Below are positions 42,536 through 51,428 of a DNA stretch of 64,000 bases, one piece after another. A program made the position numbers and the translations under genes. Below the pieces are notes generated by a model. That model was given only the letters and a program-made list of their open reading frames with translations, did no database searches and had not been told where the DNA came from. The number at the start of each line of letters is the position of its first letter. Within the stretch, counting starts at the first letter, position 1. The stretch spans positions 1-64,000 of the forward strand of contig PAQY01000005.1 of NCBI GenBank assembly GCA_002709955.1, read 5' to 3'. Origin of the DNA: Rhodospirillaceae bacterium (GTDB taxonomy: Bacteria; Pseudomonadota; Alphaproteobacteria; UBA8366; Aestuariispiraceae).

Positions 42536-42542
42536 CTTGGGC

Positions 42543-43187
42543 ATGGCACGATTATCAGCGACCTCCCTGACCTGTTTGCGCGGACCCAGGCTAGTGTTCG
42601 AAGGCCTGGGTTTTTCGCTGAACGCGGGCGACGCCCTGCTGCTGACCGGTCCGAATGGCAGTGGAAAATCCAGCCTGTTGCGCTTGTTGGCCGGGTTGCT
42701 GTCCCCCCTGGATGGTCAGATAATGGCCAACGGGCACCCCATTTCCGACGATATCGAGGGCCACCGCGCCACCACTGCCTATCTGGGCCATCTGGATCCC
42801 GTCAAATCGACATTGACTGTTCAGGAAAACGCCCGGTTCTGGGCGACATTGCTGGGCCTGCCAGATCGGGTGGATGTGGCCCTTGCAACCCTTAATCTTA
42901 CAGATCTGGCTGCTTTGTCAGGCCGTGTCCTGTCTTCGGGCCAACGTCGCCGCTTGTCCTTGACCCGCCTGTTGCTGAGCCCCGCAGATTTGTGGTTGCT
43001 GGATGAACCCACTGTGGGACTGGATACAAATGCCGTTGCCACGGTTGAACAGATGGTGGCGGATCATCGCGCACGGGGTGGCGTTGTTATCTTATCCACC
43101 CATGTTGAATTCCAGCTACCCGGCGCAAAAACCCTGGATTTAGGGGATTACACCCCGGCCGCCTTTCGGTCGGAGGCACCGGTATGA
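42543..43187 (+). CDS. ccmA: Cytochrome c maturation ATP-binding protein CcmA
   Basis: This 214-residue ABC ATPase works with CcmB to release haem-loaded CcmE from CcmC in system I maturation. Walker A is GPNGSGKSSLLRLLAG, the signature LSSGQRRRLSLTRLLL, Walker B WLLDEP and the H-loop STHVEF. The start at 42543 gives the normal CcmA length. An in-frame codon 22 residues earlier lies inside the direct repeat and is unlikely. No strong ribosome binding site is visible. It overlaps ccmB by four bases (ATGA) and heads the ccm operon. Confidence 0.93.
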   Translation: MARLSATSLTCLRGPRLVFEGLGFSLNAGDALLLTGPNGSGKSSLLRLLAGLLSPLDGQIMANGHPISDDIEGHRATTAYLGHLDPVKSTLTVQENARFWATLLGLPDRVDVALATLNLTDLAALSGRVLSSGQRRRLSLTRLLLSPADLWLLDEPTVGLDTNAVATVEQMVADHRARGGVVILSTHVEFQLPGAKTLDLGDYTPAAFRSEAPV

Positions 43188-43864
43188 CAGAGTTTCTTGC
43201 CGGATTTTCTGCCGTTCTGATCCGCGATCTGCGCCTGGCCCTGCGTCAAAGTGCGGATCTGGCGCTGGTACTGGGGTTCTTCACCATTGCTGCTTCCCTG
43301 TTTCCATTCGGGGTTGGCCCCGCCCCGGAAACCCTGGCCCGCATTGCGCCGGGTGTGATCTGGGTTCTGGCCCTGTTGTCGGTCATGCTGTCGCTGGATC
43401 GTTTATTTGAACAGGATCTAGCGGATGGCAGCCTGGAACAGATGGTCCTGACACCGCGCCCCCTGGTTCTGACAGTCCTGGCAAAGGCCCTGGCGCATTG
43501 GCTGACCACCGGCCTGCCGCTGATCGCGATTACGCCGGTGATTGGAATTTTACTGAATTTCCCAACGGCGGGCTATAGCACGTTGCTGATTGGCCTGGCC
43601 TTGGGAACGCCCAGCCTGAGCCTGATCGGCGCAGTCGGTGCGGCCCTGACCCTGGGGGCCAGACGGGCAGGCTTGCTGATCGCCCTGCTGGTGCTGCCGC
43701 TGTATATCCCGATCCTGATCTTTGGCGTTACCGCAGTCGATTCCGTCCTGACCGGCTTTGAAGCGCGCGCACATTTTCTGTATCTGGCGGCGATTTTGGT
43801 CGCGGCGATACCGCTGGCCCCACTGGCCGCCGCCGCTGCCGTGCGACATGGTGTCGAGGGATAA
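43184..43864 (+). CDS. ccmB: Haem exporter permease CcmB
   Basis: The 226-residue inner-membrane protein has six hydrophobic segments and the CcmB family pattern: LAGFSAVLIRDLRLALRQSADLALVLGFFTIAASLFPFGVGP, then LFEQDLADGSLEQMVL and LALGTPSLSLIGAVGAALTLGARR. It is the membrane partner of CcmA in the ABC complex that drives haem chaperone release. The start codon overlaps the end of ccmA. A gap of 190 bases follows before ccmC, longer than is usual in this operon. Confidence 0.94.
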   Translation: MTEFLAGFSAVLIRDLRLALRQSADLALVLGFFTIAASLFPFGVGPAPETLARIAPGVIWVLALLSVMLSLDRLFEQDLADGSLEQMVLTPRPLVLTVLAKALAHWLTTGLPLIAITPVIGILLNFPTAGYSTLLIGLALGTPSLSLIGAVGAALTLGARRAGLLIALLVLPLYIPILIFGVTAVDSVLTGFEARAHFLYLAAILVAAIPLAPLAAAAAVRHGVEG

Positions 43865-44054
43865 CGGAAAGGATGGCGTTTTTGCCCGGACTTTCCTAAA
43901 TTGAATAACGAAATCAAGGTGCACGTCGCGACAAGAGCGTGTAGAGATAAAGACATTCCGATAAAGGAATGCAAAATCAGTCCGGCGGGCGCACATAAGG
44001 CGGGCACACATAAGTCGGGCGTCCACAAACGGACATCCATCAGGGTGGAATGAT
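43865..44054. repeat. ccmB-ccmC spacer with 15-base tandem repeats
   Basis: This spacer carries three 15-base imperfect tandem repeats (GGCGGGCGCACATAA-like) at 43984-43998, 43999-44013 and 44014-44028. A small hairpin (CATTCC/GGAATG) lies near 43960. It contains no convincing gene. The spacer may hold a second promoter or an RNA control element for ccmC onward. Confidence 0.55.
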
Positions 44055-44846
44055 ATGCATCGGTTTGCCAATCCCAGTCAGTTCATGCGCGTCGCAGAGG
44101 CGATGCTGCCCTGGATGGTTGCCCTGTGCATCCCCTTGATGGCCGCTGGCCTGTATTTCGGGCTGTGGGCGTCCCCCGCTGACTATCAGCAGTCTGAGAC
44201 GGTACGGATCATGTATATCCATGTCCCCAGCGCCTTTCTGGCCCAGGGGGCCTATATCGTGATGGCCCTGGGCAGCGCCAGTTTCCTGATCTGGAAGCAT
44301 CCGCTGGGCGACCTGATCGCGCGTGCAGCCGCCCCGATTGGATGCATTTTTGCGCTGATCTGCCTGGTCACGGGGTCCCTGTGGGGCAAACCGACCTGGG
44401 GCACCTATTGGGTCTGGGATGCGCGCCTGACATCGATGCTGATCCTGTTCTTTCTGTTTTTGGGATATCTGGCGCTGGCCAATGCCTTTGATGATCCCGC
44501 CCGGGGCGACAAACCGGCGGCCATCCTGGCCGTGGTTGGCATCGTCAACATCCCCATCATCAAATTCTCCGTTTATTTCTTTAACACGTTACATCAGAAG
44601 TCGACCCTGTTTGGGGATCTGTTCTCCAGTGGGGAAGAGGCTGGGGCATCTGGGCTGCAGCAACCCGACATTGCTGCTGCTGCCGCGCAACAGGGCAGTG
44701 CGCTGCCCCCATCCATGCTGTTGCCCCTGATGCTGATGCTGGCGGCGTTCAGCGTGTTTTTTCTGATACTGCTGGTTCTGCGCCTGCGGGGTGAACTGGC
44801 GACGGTGCGCCTGCGGGCCTTGCGCGCCGGCCTGCGGGCAGGTTAG
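44055..44846 (+). CDS. ccmC: Haem-handling protein CcmC
   Basis: The 263-residue inner-membrane protein has six membrane segments. The WWD motif reads WGTYWVWDARLTSMLILFFLFLGYLAL, the haem-binding signature of the family. Conserved histidines lie at HVPSAFLAQ and FFNTLHQKSTL. CcmC loads haem onto CcmE at the periplasmic face. The C-terminus (about residues 215-263) is an extra hydrophobic and basic tail. It precedes ccmD with an 11-base gap in a conserved order. Confidence 0.95.
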   Translation: MHRFANPSQFMRVAEAMLPWMVALCIPLMAAGLYFGLWASPADYQQSETVRIMYIHVPSAFLAQGAYIVMALGSASFLIWKHPLGDLIARAAAPIGCIFALICLVTGSLWGKPTWGTYWVWDARLTSMLILFFLFLGYLALANAFDDPARGDKPAAILAVVGIVNIPIIKFSVYFFNTLHQKSTLFGDLFSSGEEAGASGLQQPDIAAAAAQQGSALPPSMLLPLMLMLAAFSVFFLILLVLRLRGELATVRLRALRAGLRAG

Positions 44847-44857
44847 GGGGCGGCCTT

Positions 44858-45064
44858 ATGTTTGACAGTTTCGGTGATTTTCTGGCGATGGGTGGGTATG
44901 GCCCCTACATCTGGGCGTCATATGGCCTATGTTTTGGGGGGATGGTCATCCTGCTGATACAATCCATTCTGACCTGGAAAAAGCGCCGATCGGAATTGGA
45001 ACAATTGGAAGCAAGCCGCGCCCGCCAGTCGACGCCAGCGGCACGATCGAAAGAGACCCAATGA
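44858..45064 (+). CDS. ccmD: CcmD
   Basis: The 68-residue protein has one N-terminal membrane segment (YGPYIWASYGLCFGGMVILLIQSI) and a basic cytoplasmic tail (WKKRRSELEQLEASRARQ), the usual form of CcmD. It stabilises the CcmC-CcmE complex. It starts 11 bases after ccmC and its stop overlaps the ccmE start (ATGA), so its position in the operon confirms the call. Confidence 0.93.
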   Translation: MFDSFGDFLAMGGYGPYIWASYGLCFGGMVILLIQSILTWKKRRSELEQLEASRARQSTPAARSKETQ

Positions 45065-45588
45065 GTGACGCGAAACGCAGATCCCCCGCCGCCCGCCGCA
45101 AGAAGGTCCGCCTGACACTGGTTCTGTGCGGCACGCTGTTCCTGGCGGCAGCCACGGCATTGACCCTGTCCGCCCTGCAAGAAAATGTAACCTTCTTCTT
45201 TGGCCCGACAGAGGTCACGGAAGGAAAAGTGCCGCAAGGGGCGACATTTCGCATCGGTGGCCTGGTTGAGGTTGGCAGTTGCCATATCCGCGAAGACGGC
45301 GTCACCCGCGAATTCAGGATCACCGACGGCAGCAACGCCGTGCTGGTAACCTATGCCGGATTGCTGCCAAGCCTGTTCCGTGATGGACAGGGTGTGGTCG
45401 CCCTGGGTCAGTTGGATACCGGTCACAGCACCTTTGTTGCCAAAGAAGTCCTGGCAAAACATGACGAAACCTATATGCCTACAGAAGTGGTTGAAGCGAT
45501 GAAGCGCGCCGGGACCTGGAAGGGCGATGAAAGCGTTGCTGAAATTGAGGCCTCCGGCACGTCAGATCCCTGTAAGGCAAAAGCATAA
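45061..45588 (+). CDS. ccmE: Haem chaperone CcmE
   Basis: This 175-residue periplasmic haem chaperone is anchored by one N-terminal helix (about 17-37). The OB-fold core includes VPQGATFRIGGLVEVGS. The haem-binding histidine His134 lies in LAKHDETYMPTEV, the standard HxxxY motif. The C-terminal extension of about 30 residues is longer and unstructured. It carries haem from CcmC to CcmF. The start overlaps the end of ccmD. Confidence 0.96.
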   Translation: MSDAKRRSPAARRKKVRLTLVLCGTLFLAAATALTLSALQENVTFFFGPTEVTEGKVPQGATFRIGGLVEVGSCHIREDGVTREFRITDGSNAVLVTYAGLLPSLFRDGQGVVALGQLDTGHSTFVAKEVLAKHDETYMPTEVVEAMKRAGTWKGDESVAEIEASGTSDPCKAKA

Positions 45589-45609
45589 CCCGAACGAGAA
45601 GGTGACTCC

Positions 45610-47634
45610 ATGATTGCGGAATTAGGCCATTATGCCCTGACCCTGGCCCTGGGTGTCGCCCTGGTTCAGGCCATTCTGCCCATGGTCGGTGCCACGCGGG
45701 GTGATGCGCGCTGGATGGCGGTCGCCGTACCGACCGCATTGGTACAATTCGCCCTGTTGATGTTTGCCTTTCTGGCGCTGATGCATGCCTATGTCACATC
45801 GGACTTTTCAGTGCTGAATGTGGTGGCAAACTCCCATTCCCTGAAGCCCATGCTGTATAAGATTTCCGGCGTCTGGGGCAATCACGAAGGGTCCCTGCTG
45901 TTATGGGTTGCGGTGATGGCGCTGTTTGGGGCGCTGGTCGCCATTTTCGGGCGCAACCTGCCGCCAGGCCTGAAGGCGCGTACCCTGTCCATTCAGGCGA
46001 CGATTACCGTTGGCTTCCTGCTGTTCATGGTCCTGACATCCAATCCGTTCGAACGGGTGTTTCCGGCCCCGCTGGAAGGCAGGGACCTGAACCCGCTGTT
46101 GCAGGATCCTGGCCTCGCCTTCCATCCACCCATGCTGTATATCGGCTATGTCGGGCTTTCCATCGTCTTCTCCTTCGCCTGCGCCGCCCTGATTGAGGGC
46201 AAGGTGGATGCCGCCTGGGCACGGTGGGTGCGGCCCTGGACATTATTGGCCTGGTCCTTCCTGACCGGCGGGATCGCCCTGGGGTCCTGGTGGGCCTATT
46301 ATGAGTTGGGCTGGGGCGGATTCTGGTTCTGGGACCCGGTGGAAAATGCCAGCTTCATGCCCTGGCTGGTGGCAACCGCGATGCTGCATTCCGCAATTGT
46401 CGTGGAAAAGCGCGATACCTTGAAAAGCTGGACCATCCTGCTGGCGATCATTGGCTTTTCGCTCAGCCTGATCGGCACATTCCTGGTGCGCTCCGGCGTA
46501 TTGACCTCCGTCCATGCCTTTGCCAGCGATCCGGAGCGTGGGGTTTTCATCCTGATGCTGTTGGCCGTGTCCATCGGTGGGTCCTTTGCCCTGTATGCCT
46601 GGCGCGCGCCCAGCCTGTCCGGCGGGGGCCTGTTCCGCCCGATCAGCCGGGAAGGGGCGCTGGTTCTGAACAATCTGTTGCTGACCACTGCAGCGGCGAC
46701 AGTGCTGTTGGGAACCCTGTATCCACTGTTTCTGGAATTGCTGACCAATGACAAGATTTCCGTCGGCCCGCCATTTTTCAACGCGACCTTTGTGCCGATC
46801 ATGATCCCGTTATTCGTCGCCTTGGGGGTTGGGCCGTTCCTGCCCTGGAAGCGGGCGGATTTAACGCCCGTACTGCGCCTGTTGATCACCGCCTTTGTCT
46901 TTGCCGTCGCAGTCACCGTTCTGGCCGGGATCGTGATCTGGGGTCAGCAGGCCTATGCGCTGTTGGGCATCGCCGTATCGGCCTGGCTGGTCGGATCGGT
47001 CGTGACAGAGATTTATCGAAAGATCCGCCCCACGCGATCCATCGGATTTGGCCAGGCCTTCGGGCGGCTTTTGAACCTGCCGCGCGCGGCCTGGGGGATG
47101 AGCGCGGCCCATTTCGGCATCGCAATTGTGGTAGCCGGGGCCACGGGCGCGTCCCTGTTGACCACGGAGAGAATTGAAGCCGTCCGGATCGGCGAAACCG
47201 TTGAGGTCGCGCAATTCGATTTCACCCTGACCAGCGTAACGCAGGTGCCAGGCCCAAATTATATGGCCACACGGGGCGAATTCACCATCACCCCCCGCGA
47301 TTCCGGGACGGATCAAAGCTATATCCTGGAGGCGGAAAACCGCCAATTCCTGTCCAATGGTCAGGTCACGACAGAGGCTGCGATCCGGTCCTTTTCCTGG
47401 TATGATCTATATGCCGTGCTGGGGGAGCCCGCAGGGCAGGGGCGCTATACAGTACGGCTGTATTTCAAGCCCCTGGTTCCCTGGATGTGGGCAGGCACGA
47501 TATTCATGGTGATCGGTGGGTTCTTGTCCCTAAGTGACCGCCGATTGCGGGTCGGTGCGCCCAAACGCAGCGCTGCTGCCCCCAATGCAACACCCCCCAA
47601 TGCCCCTTCCCCTTCTGCCCATCCTGCGGAATAG
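45610..47634 (+). CDS. ccmF: Cytochrome c haem lyase subunit CcmF
   Basis: The 674-residue polytopic membrane protein has about fifteen hydrophobic segments. The WWD haem motif is GWGGFWFWDPVENASFMPWL, and conserved histidines appear in SHSLKPMLYKISGVWGNHEGSLLLW and FHPPMLYIGYVG. It joins haem to apocytochrome c with CcmH and CcmI. The C-terminus carries a large periplasmic domain and then a Pro/Ala-rich tail. It lies 21 bases after ccmE and 15 before ccmG. Confidence 0.96.
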   Translation: MIAELGHYALTLALGVALVQAILPMVGATRGDARWMAVAVPTALVQFALLMFAFLALMHAYVTSDFSVLNVVANSHSLKPMLYKISGVWGNHEGSLLLWVAVMALFGALVAIFGRNLPPGLKARTLSIQATITVGFLLFMVLTSNPFERVFPAPLEGRDLNPLLQDPGLAFHPPMLYIGYVGLSIVFSFACAALIEGKVDAAWARWVRPWTLLAWSFLTGGIALGSWWAYYELGWGGFWFWDPVENASFMPWLVATAMLHSAIVVEKRDTLKSWTILLAIIGFSLSLIGTFLVRSGVLTSVHAFASDPERGVFILMLLAVSIGGSFALYAWRAPSLSGGGLFRPISREGALVLNNLLLTTAAATVLLGTLYPLFLELLTNDKISVGPPFFNATFVPIMIPLFVALGVGPFLPWKRADLTPVLRLLITAFVFAVAVTVLAGIVIWGQQAYALLGIAVSAWLVGSVVTEIYRKIRPTRSIGFGQAFGRLLNLPRAAWGMSAAHFGIAIVVAGATGASLLTTERIEAVRIGETVEVAQFDFTLTSVTQVPGPNYMATRGEFTITPRDSGTDQSYILEAENRQFLSNGQVTTEAAIRSFSWYDLYAVLGEPAGQGRYTVRLYFKPLVPWMWAGTIFMVIGGFLSLSDRRLRVGAPKRSAAAPNATPPNAPSPSAHPAE

Positions 47635-47649
47635 ACAGCGAGAAAAGCC

Positions 47650-48234
47650 GTGACCCAAGACGCCCATCGCGCCAAGCGGAACAAATTCTTACTGGGTTTA
47701 CTGCCCCTGTTGATCTTTTCCGGATTGATCGGCGCGATGGGGTATCAGTTGCTGTTTGGCAAGGATCCCAGTTTGATTCCCTCCGCCCTGATTGGAGACC
47801 CCGTCCCACGGGTTGAACTGGAAGCCCTGAAACAGGATAAGCCTGGCTTTGGCCCCCAGGATTTTGGCCCCACGCCCGGCAATGATCAGCCCATTCTGGT
47901 CAATGTCTTTGCCAGTTGGTGTGTCCCCTGTCGTGCGGAACATCCCATTATTACCGCCCTGGCCGAGGAACAGAATATCCCCGTCTATGGCCTGAACAGC
48001 AAGGATACGCGCGAAGCGGCCCTGGACTGGCTGGACGAATTGGGCGACCCCTATACCCGCATCGGCTATGACCCGACAGGGCGGGCGGGCATCGAATGGG
48101 GGGTTTATGGGTATCCCGAAACATTCTTGATCAATCCCCAGGGACAGGTCGTCTATAAATATGTCGGACCGATATCACCGCGCATCCTAAACGAGGAATT
48201 CCTGCCCCGTATTGAGGCCTTGAGGGCGCAATGA
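47650..48234 (+). CDS. ccmG: Thiol:disulfide interchange protein CcmG/DsbE
   Basis: This 194-residue periplasmic thioredoxin-like protein has one N-terminal membrane anchor (about 16-35). The redox motif is WCVPC (FASWCVPCRAEHPII). The GVYGYPETFLINPQG segment holds the cis-proline. It reduces the apocytochrome or CcmH cysteines so that haem can be attached. The start is GTG, with GAGAAAA upstream. It overlaps ccmH by four bases. Confidence 0.94.
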   Translation: MTQDAHRAKRNKFLLGLLPLLIFSGLIGAMGYQLLFGKDPSLIPSALIGDPVPRVELEALKQDKPGFGPQDFGPTPGNDQPILVNVFASWCVPCRAEHPIITALAEEQNIPVYGLNSKDTREAALDWLDELGDPYTRIGYDPTGRAGIEWGVYGYPETFLINPQGQVVYKYVGPISPRILNEEFLPRIEALRAQ

Positions 48235-48770
48235 GAAATTTCTGTCTGATTGTTTCGATCCTTGTCGCCCTGGCGATACCAGCCAGTGTGATCACCGCGA
48301 CACCCGGATTTGCCGTCTTGCCGGACGAGAAATTAAGCGATCCGAACCTGGAAAACCGCGCGCGGGAGATTTCCAAGGATATTCGCTGTCTGGTTTGTCA
48401 GAACCAGTCGATTGACGATTCCAACGCGGATCTGGCCAGAGACTTGCGCATCATTGTGCGCGAGCGCCTGACCGCCGGGGACAGCAATCAACAGGTAAAA
48501 GACTATCTGGTCGCCCGCTATGGCGATTATGTCCTGCTGACCCCACCGCTGAACCTTGAAACGGTTTTTCTGTGGGCTGGGCCATTTCTGCTGGTCGCGA
48601 TCGGGATGGTTATCATCTTCCTGTGGTATCGCAATCGCACGCCGGAAACCGATGCAACGCCCATTACAAATACGACGGGCCTGAGCCCCGCAGAGCGGCA
48701 AAGACTGGCGGAATTGATGGCGGAAGAGTCACCGCAAGAACGCAGCACTGAAAAAAGCGGGAAGATGTAA
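48231..48770 (+). CDS. ccmH: Cytochrome c maturation protein CcmH (CcmL)
   Basis: The 179-residue protein has a signal peptide, then the LRCxxC-type redox motif IRCLVCQNQSIDDSNADLARDLR and a C-terminal membrane helix (about 108-130) with a cytoplasmic tail. It reduces or holds the apocytochrome c CxxCH motif for haem attachment. The form is the short alphaproteobacterial type, with CcmI encoded separately next. It overlaps ccmG and ends two bases before the ccmI start. Confidence 0.94.
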   Translation: MRNFCLIVSILVALAIPASVITATPGFAVLPDEKLSDPNLENRAREISKDIRCLVCQNQSIDDSNADLARDLRIIVRERLTAGDSNQQVKDYLVARYGDYVLLTPPLNLETVFLWAGPFLLVAIGMVIIFLWYRNRTPETDATPITNTTGLSPAERQRLAELMAEESPQERSTEKSGKM

Positions 48771-48772
48771 GT

Positions 48773-50536
48773 ATGATTTTCTGGGTCTTTGCCATCGCGA
48801 TTACGGCAGCCACCTGCTATGCCATCGCCCGACCGTTTCTGAACAAGCAACAGGGGGACACCCCCCTGAATACGGCCGCCTATGATGTCGCCGTGTTCAA
48901 ATCCCAGTTGCAAGAAGTCGAACGGGACCTGGCCCGCAACCGCATCACCCTGGAAGAAGCGGAAGCCAGTCGCCTTGAAATCGGTCGTCGCCTGTTGATC
49001 GCAGACAAACGCCAGTCAGAGCTTGAGACAGAGAGAAAACGGGCGGGCACAAGCCGCGCCGCACAAGCAATTGGCGGGACTGTCATCATCGCCGCGGTTG
49101 TTGTTTCGGTGCTGCTGTATGGCCGCATGGGGGATCCCCGCAATCCAGACATGCCCCTGGTCCTGCGTCAGGCAGAACTGCAACTGGCGCAGGGTGGCAA
49201 CCAGACCCAGCCCGATGCCGCCAATGATGAGGCAGGCACCCTGGATTCCATGGCAAGCCAGCTGCGCACCCGCTTACAGGCCGGGCAGGGCGGGTCAGAC
49301 GACTGGGCGCTGTTGGGCCGCACAGAAATGATGCGGGGCGACTTTGAAGCCGCCGCCAGCGCTTATACAGAAGCCTTGAAGGACAACCCGGACGATCCAG
49401 ACCTGAATTCCGCCTATGGGGAGGCCCTGGTATTCTGGGCCAATGGTGATGTCACAGATACCGCCGCGACGGTCTTCCATAAGGTGTTGAGTACACAGCC
49501 TGACGATGTTCGCGCGCGCTTTTATCTGGCGGATTATGCCCGCCAGGAAGGGCGCTATAAAGAAGCATTGGACGATTGGCTGGCCTTGCTTCGATCCGCA
49601 CCAGCGGATGCGCCCTGGATTACGTCTGTGCGAGAACGGGCCCAGGCATTGGCGAATGAAATGGGTGTCGATATTTCCAGCCAATTGGCACAACTGCCTA
49701 CCATGGCACCCCCCGCCCTGGGATCTCTGGCGGATGCAAAGCGCCAATCACCCGGCCCCAGCGCCGATGATATCGCCGCCGCCGAACAAATGGCACCCAA
49801 CCAGCGCCAGGATATGATCCGGGGTATGGTTGAAGGGCTGGCGGCGCGGCTGGCAGAAGACCCCAGTGATTTCGCCGGATGGATGCGCCTGATCCGCTCT
49901 CAGGTCGTGCTGGGCGATACGGATGCGGCACAGGCATCCCTGGAAACCGCCAGGGCACAATTCGCCTCCGCCCCGGTTCCGACCCAGCAACTGAATGCGC
50001 TGGCTGCGGAATTGGGCCTGGAGGAGGCATCAACGGACAGGCCCGGCCCAACACAGGAAGACATCGCCGCCGCACAGGACATGTCCCCGGAAGACCAGAT
50101 GGCGATGATCGAAGGCATGGTCGGCACACTGGCCGCCCGTTTGGAACAGAATCCGGATGACCTGCAAGGTTGGGTGATGCTGGGCCGATCCTATCGCGTC
50201 CTGAACCGCCCGGAAGAGGACATCGCTGCCCTGGAAAAAGCCGCCGCCCTGGCCCCGGAGAATGTCGATTACCTGATCGAGCGCGCACGCCTGATGCGCA
50301 GTGTCGCGGGGGATCAGCAGACCCCGGAAACCGTGGCCCTGATGCGCGACGTCCTGGCACTGGATTCGACCAATATTGAGGCCCTGTGGTTCCTGGGCCT
50401 GGATGCCTATCAACAGGACCAACGGGACACAGCGCGGGATTATTTCGACAGGGCCCTGGCCAATCTGGTGCCGGGATCAGAGGAATACCGCGCCCTACAG
50501 GCGGAAATCACCCGCATGTATCCGACTGGAAACTGA
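48773..50536 (+). CDS. ccmI: Cytochrome c maturation protein CcmI
   Basis: The 587-residue protein has two membrane helices (about 1-19 and 94-112) flanking a leucine-zipper-like cytoplasmic loop. A large periplasmic TPR region follows that binds apocytochrome c C-termini. The TPR part contains an internal duplication: DDIAAAEQMAPNQRQDMIRG near residue 330 is repeated as EDIAAAQDMSPEDQMAMIEG near residue 427. It is longer than usual for the family, apparently because of this duplication. It closes the operon, directly adjoining the convergent PEP mutase gene. Confidence 0.93.
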   Translation: MIFWVFAIAITAATCYAIARPFLNKQQGDTPLNTAAYDVAVFKSQLQEVERDLARNRITLEEAEASRLEIGRRLLIADKRQSELETERKRAGTSRAAQAIGGTVIIAAVVVSVLLYGRMGDPRNPDMPLVLRQAELQLAQGGNQTQPDAANDEAGTLDSMASQLRTRLQAGQGGSDDWALLGRTEMMRGDFEAAASAYTEALKDNPDDPDLNSAYGEALVFWANGDVTDTAATVFHKVLSTQPDDVRARFYLADYARQEGRYKEALDDWLALLRSAPADAPWITSVRERAQALANEMGVDISSQLAQLPTMAPPALGSLADAKRQSPGPSADDIAAAEQMAPNQRQDMIRGMVEGLAARLAEDPSDFAGWMRLIRSQVVLGDTDAAQASLETARAQFASAPVPTQQLNALAAELGLEEASTDRPGPTQEDIAAAQDMSPEDQMAMIEGMVGTLAARLEQNPDDLQGWVMLGRSYRVLNRPEEDIAALEKAAALAPENVDYLIERARLMRSVAGDQQTPETVALMRDVLALDSTNIEALWFLGLDAYQQDQRDTARDYFDRALANLVPGSEEYRALQAEITRMYPTGN

Positions 50537-51418
50537 TCAATCCATCTTGCGCTGGGACGATTGATAGACGGAGGAGGCGGCATAATAATCGTCAAAGCCG
50601 ATGCGCTGGCGCAGTTCCTTGAAATCCATCAGATGGGCGCTGCGGTCGCCATCCTGCTTCATCGCCGACAGGGTTGTTACCATCGCGCGCATCGCAGCCG
50701 CCATCAGGGTCAGCGGATAAGCCGCGATGGCATAGCCGATGTCGCGCAATTCCGCATGGGACAGGTCCGGTGTTTCGCCGCCTTCCACGATATTTGCCAT
50801 TTTGGGGCCGGGCAGGGCGTTACAGACCTGGCGCATCTCCTGCACGGATTTCGGGGCCTCCACGAATAGAATATCCGCGCCCAGTTCGTGAAACATGGCG
50901 GCCCGCTCTATCGCTTCACCCAGGCCATGTTCATGGCGGGCATCGGTGCGGGCCAGGATCAGGATATCGGCACCAGCCGCCCGGGCATCCGCCGCCGCAC
51001 GAATGCGGTCATAGGCCTCTTCCCGGCCGACCACCGCCTTGCCCGGTGTATGACCACAGCGTTTCGGGGCCACCTGGTCTTCGATCATCACGGCCGCACA
51101 GCCCGCCTTGGCAAAACCCTGTACCGTGCGCCGAACATTCATCGCATTGCCATAGCCCGTATCCCCATCGCCAATCAGCGGAATGGTGATCGCATCCGTG
51201 ATATTGCGCGCTTGATCCAGCACTTCGCCATAGCTCATCAACCCCAGATCGGGTGCGCCGATGCGTGACGCCGAGGTCGCGAAACCAGACATGAAGGTCA
51301 GGCCAAACCCTTCCTGTTCAATCAGCTTTGCCGACAGCGCATCGAAACAGCAGGGCATTACATGCAGGCGATCTTGTTGTAACAGCGCGCGCAGTTTATC
51401 CGGGGCCGATTGGGTCAT
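50537..51418 (-). CDS. Isocitrate lyase/PEP mutase family enzyme
   Basis: The 293-residue TIM-barrel enzyme belongs to the PEP mutase/isocitrate lyase superfamily. The metal site includes GDGDTGYGN and the catalytic loop is KRCGH (APKRCGHTPGKAVV). Members include oxaloacetate decarboxylase, methylisocitrate lyase and carboxyphosphonoenolpyruvate mutase, and sequence alone does not choose between them. The start is the ATG at 51418 (two in-frame TTGs precede it). It is the last gene of the leftward dctPQM unit, so the substrate may be an imported 2-oxo or hydroxy dicarboxylate. Confidence 0.88.
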   Translation of the reverse strand: MTQSAPDKLRALLQQDRLHVMPCCFDALSAKLIEQEGFGLTFMSGFATSASRIGAPDLGLMSYGEVLDQARNITDAITIPLIGDGDTGYGNAMNVRRTVQGFAKAGCAAVMIEDQVAPKRCGHTPGKAVVGREEAYDRIRAAADARAAGADILILARTDARHEHGLGEAIERAAMFHELGADILFVEAPKSVQEMRQVCNALPGPKMANIVEGGETPDLSHAELRDIGYAIAAYPLTLMAAAMRAMVTTLSAMKQDGDRSAHLMDFKELRQRIGFDDYYAASSVYQSSQRKMD

Positions 51419-51428
51419 GGTCAACAAC

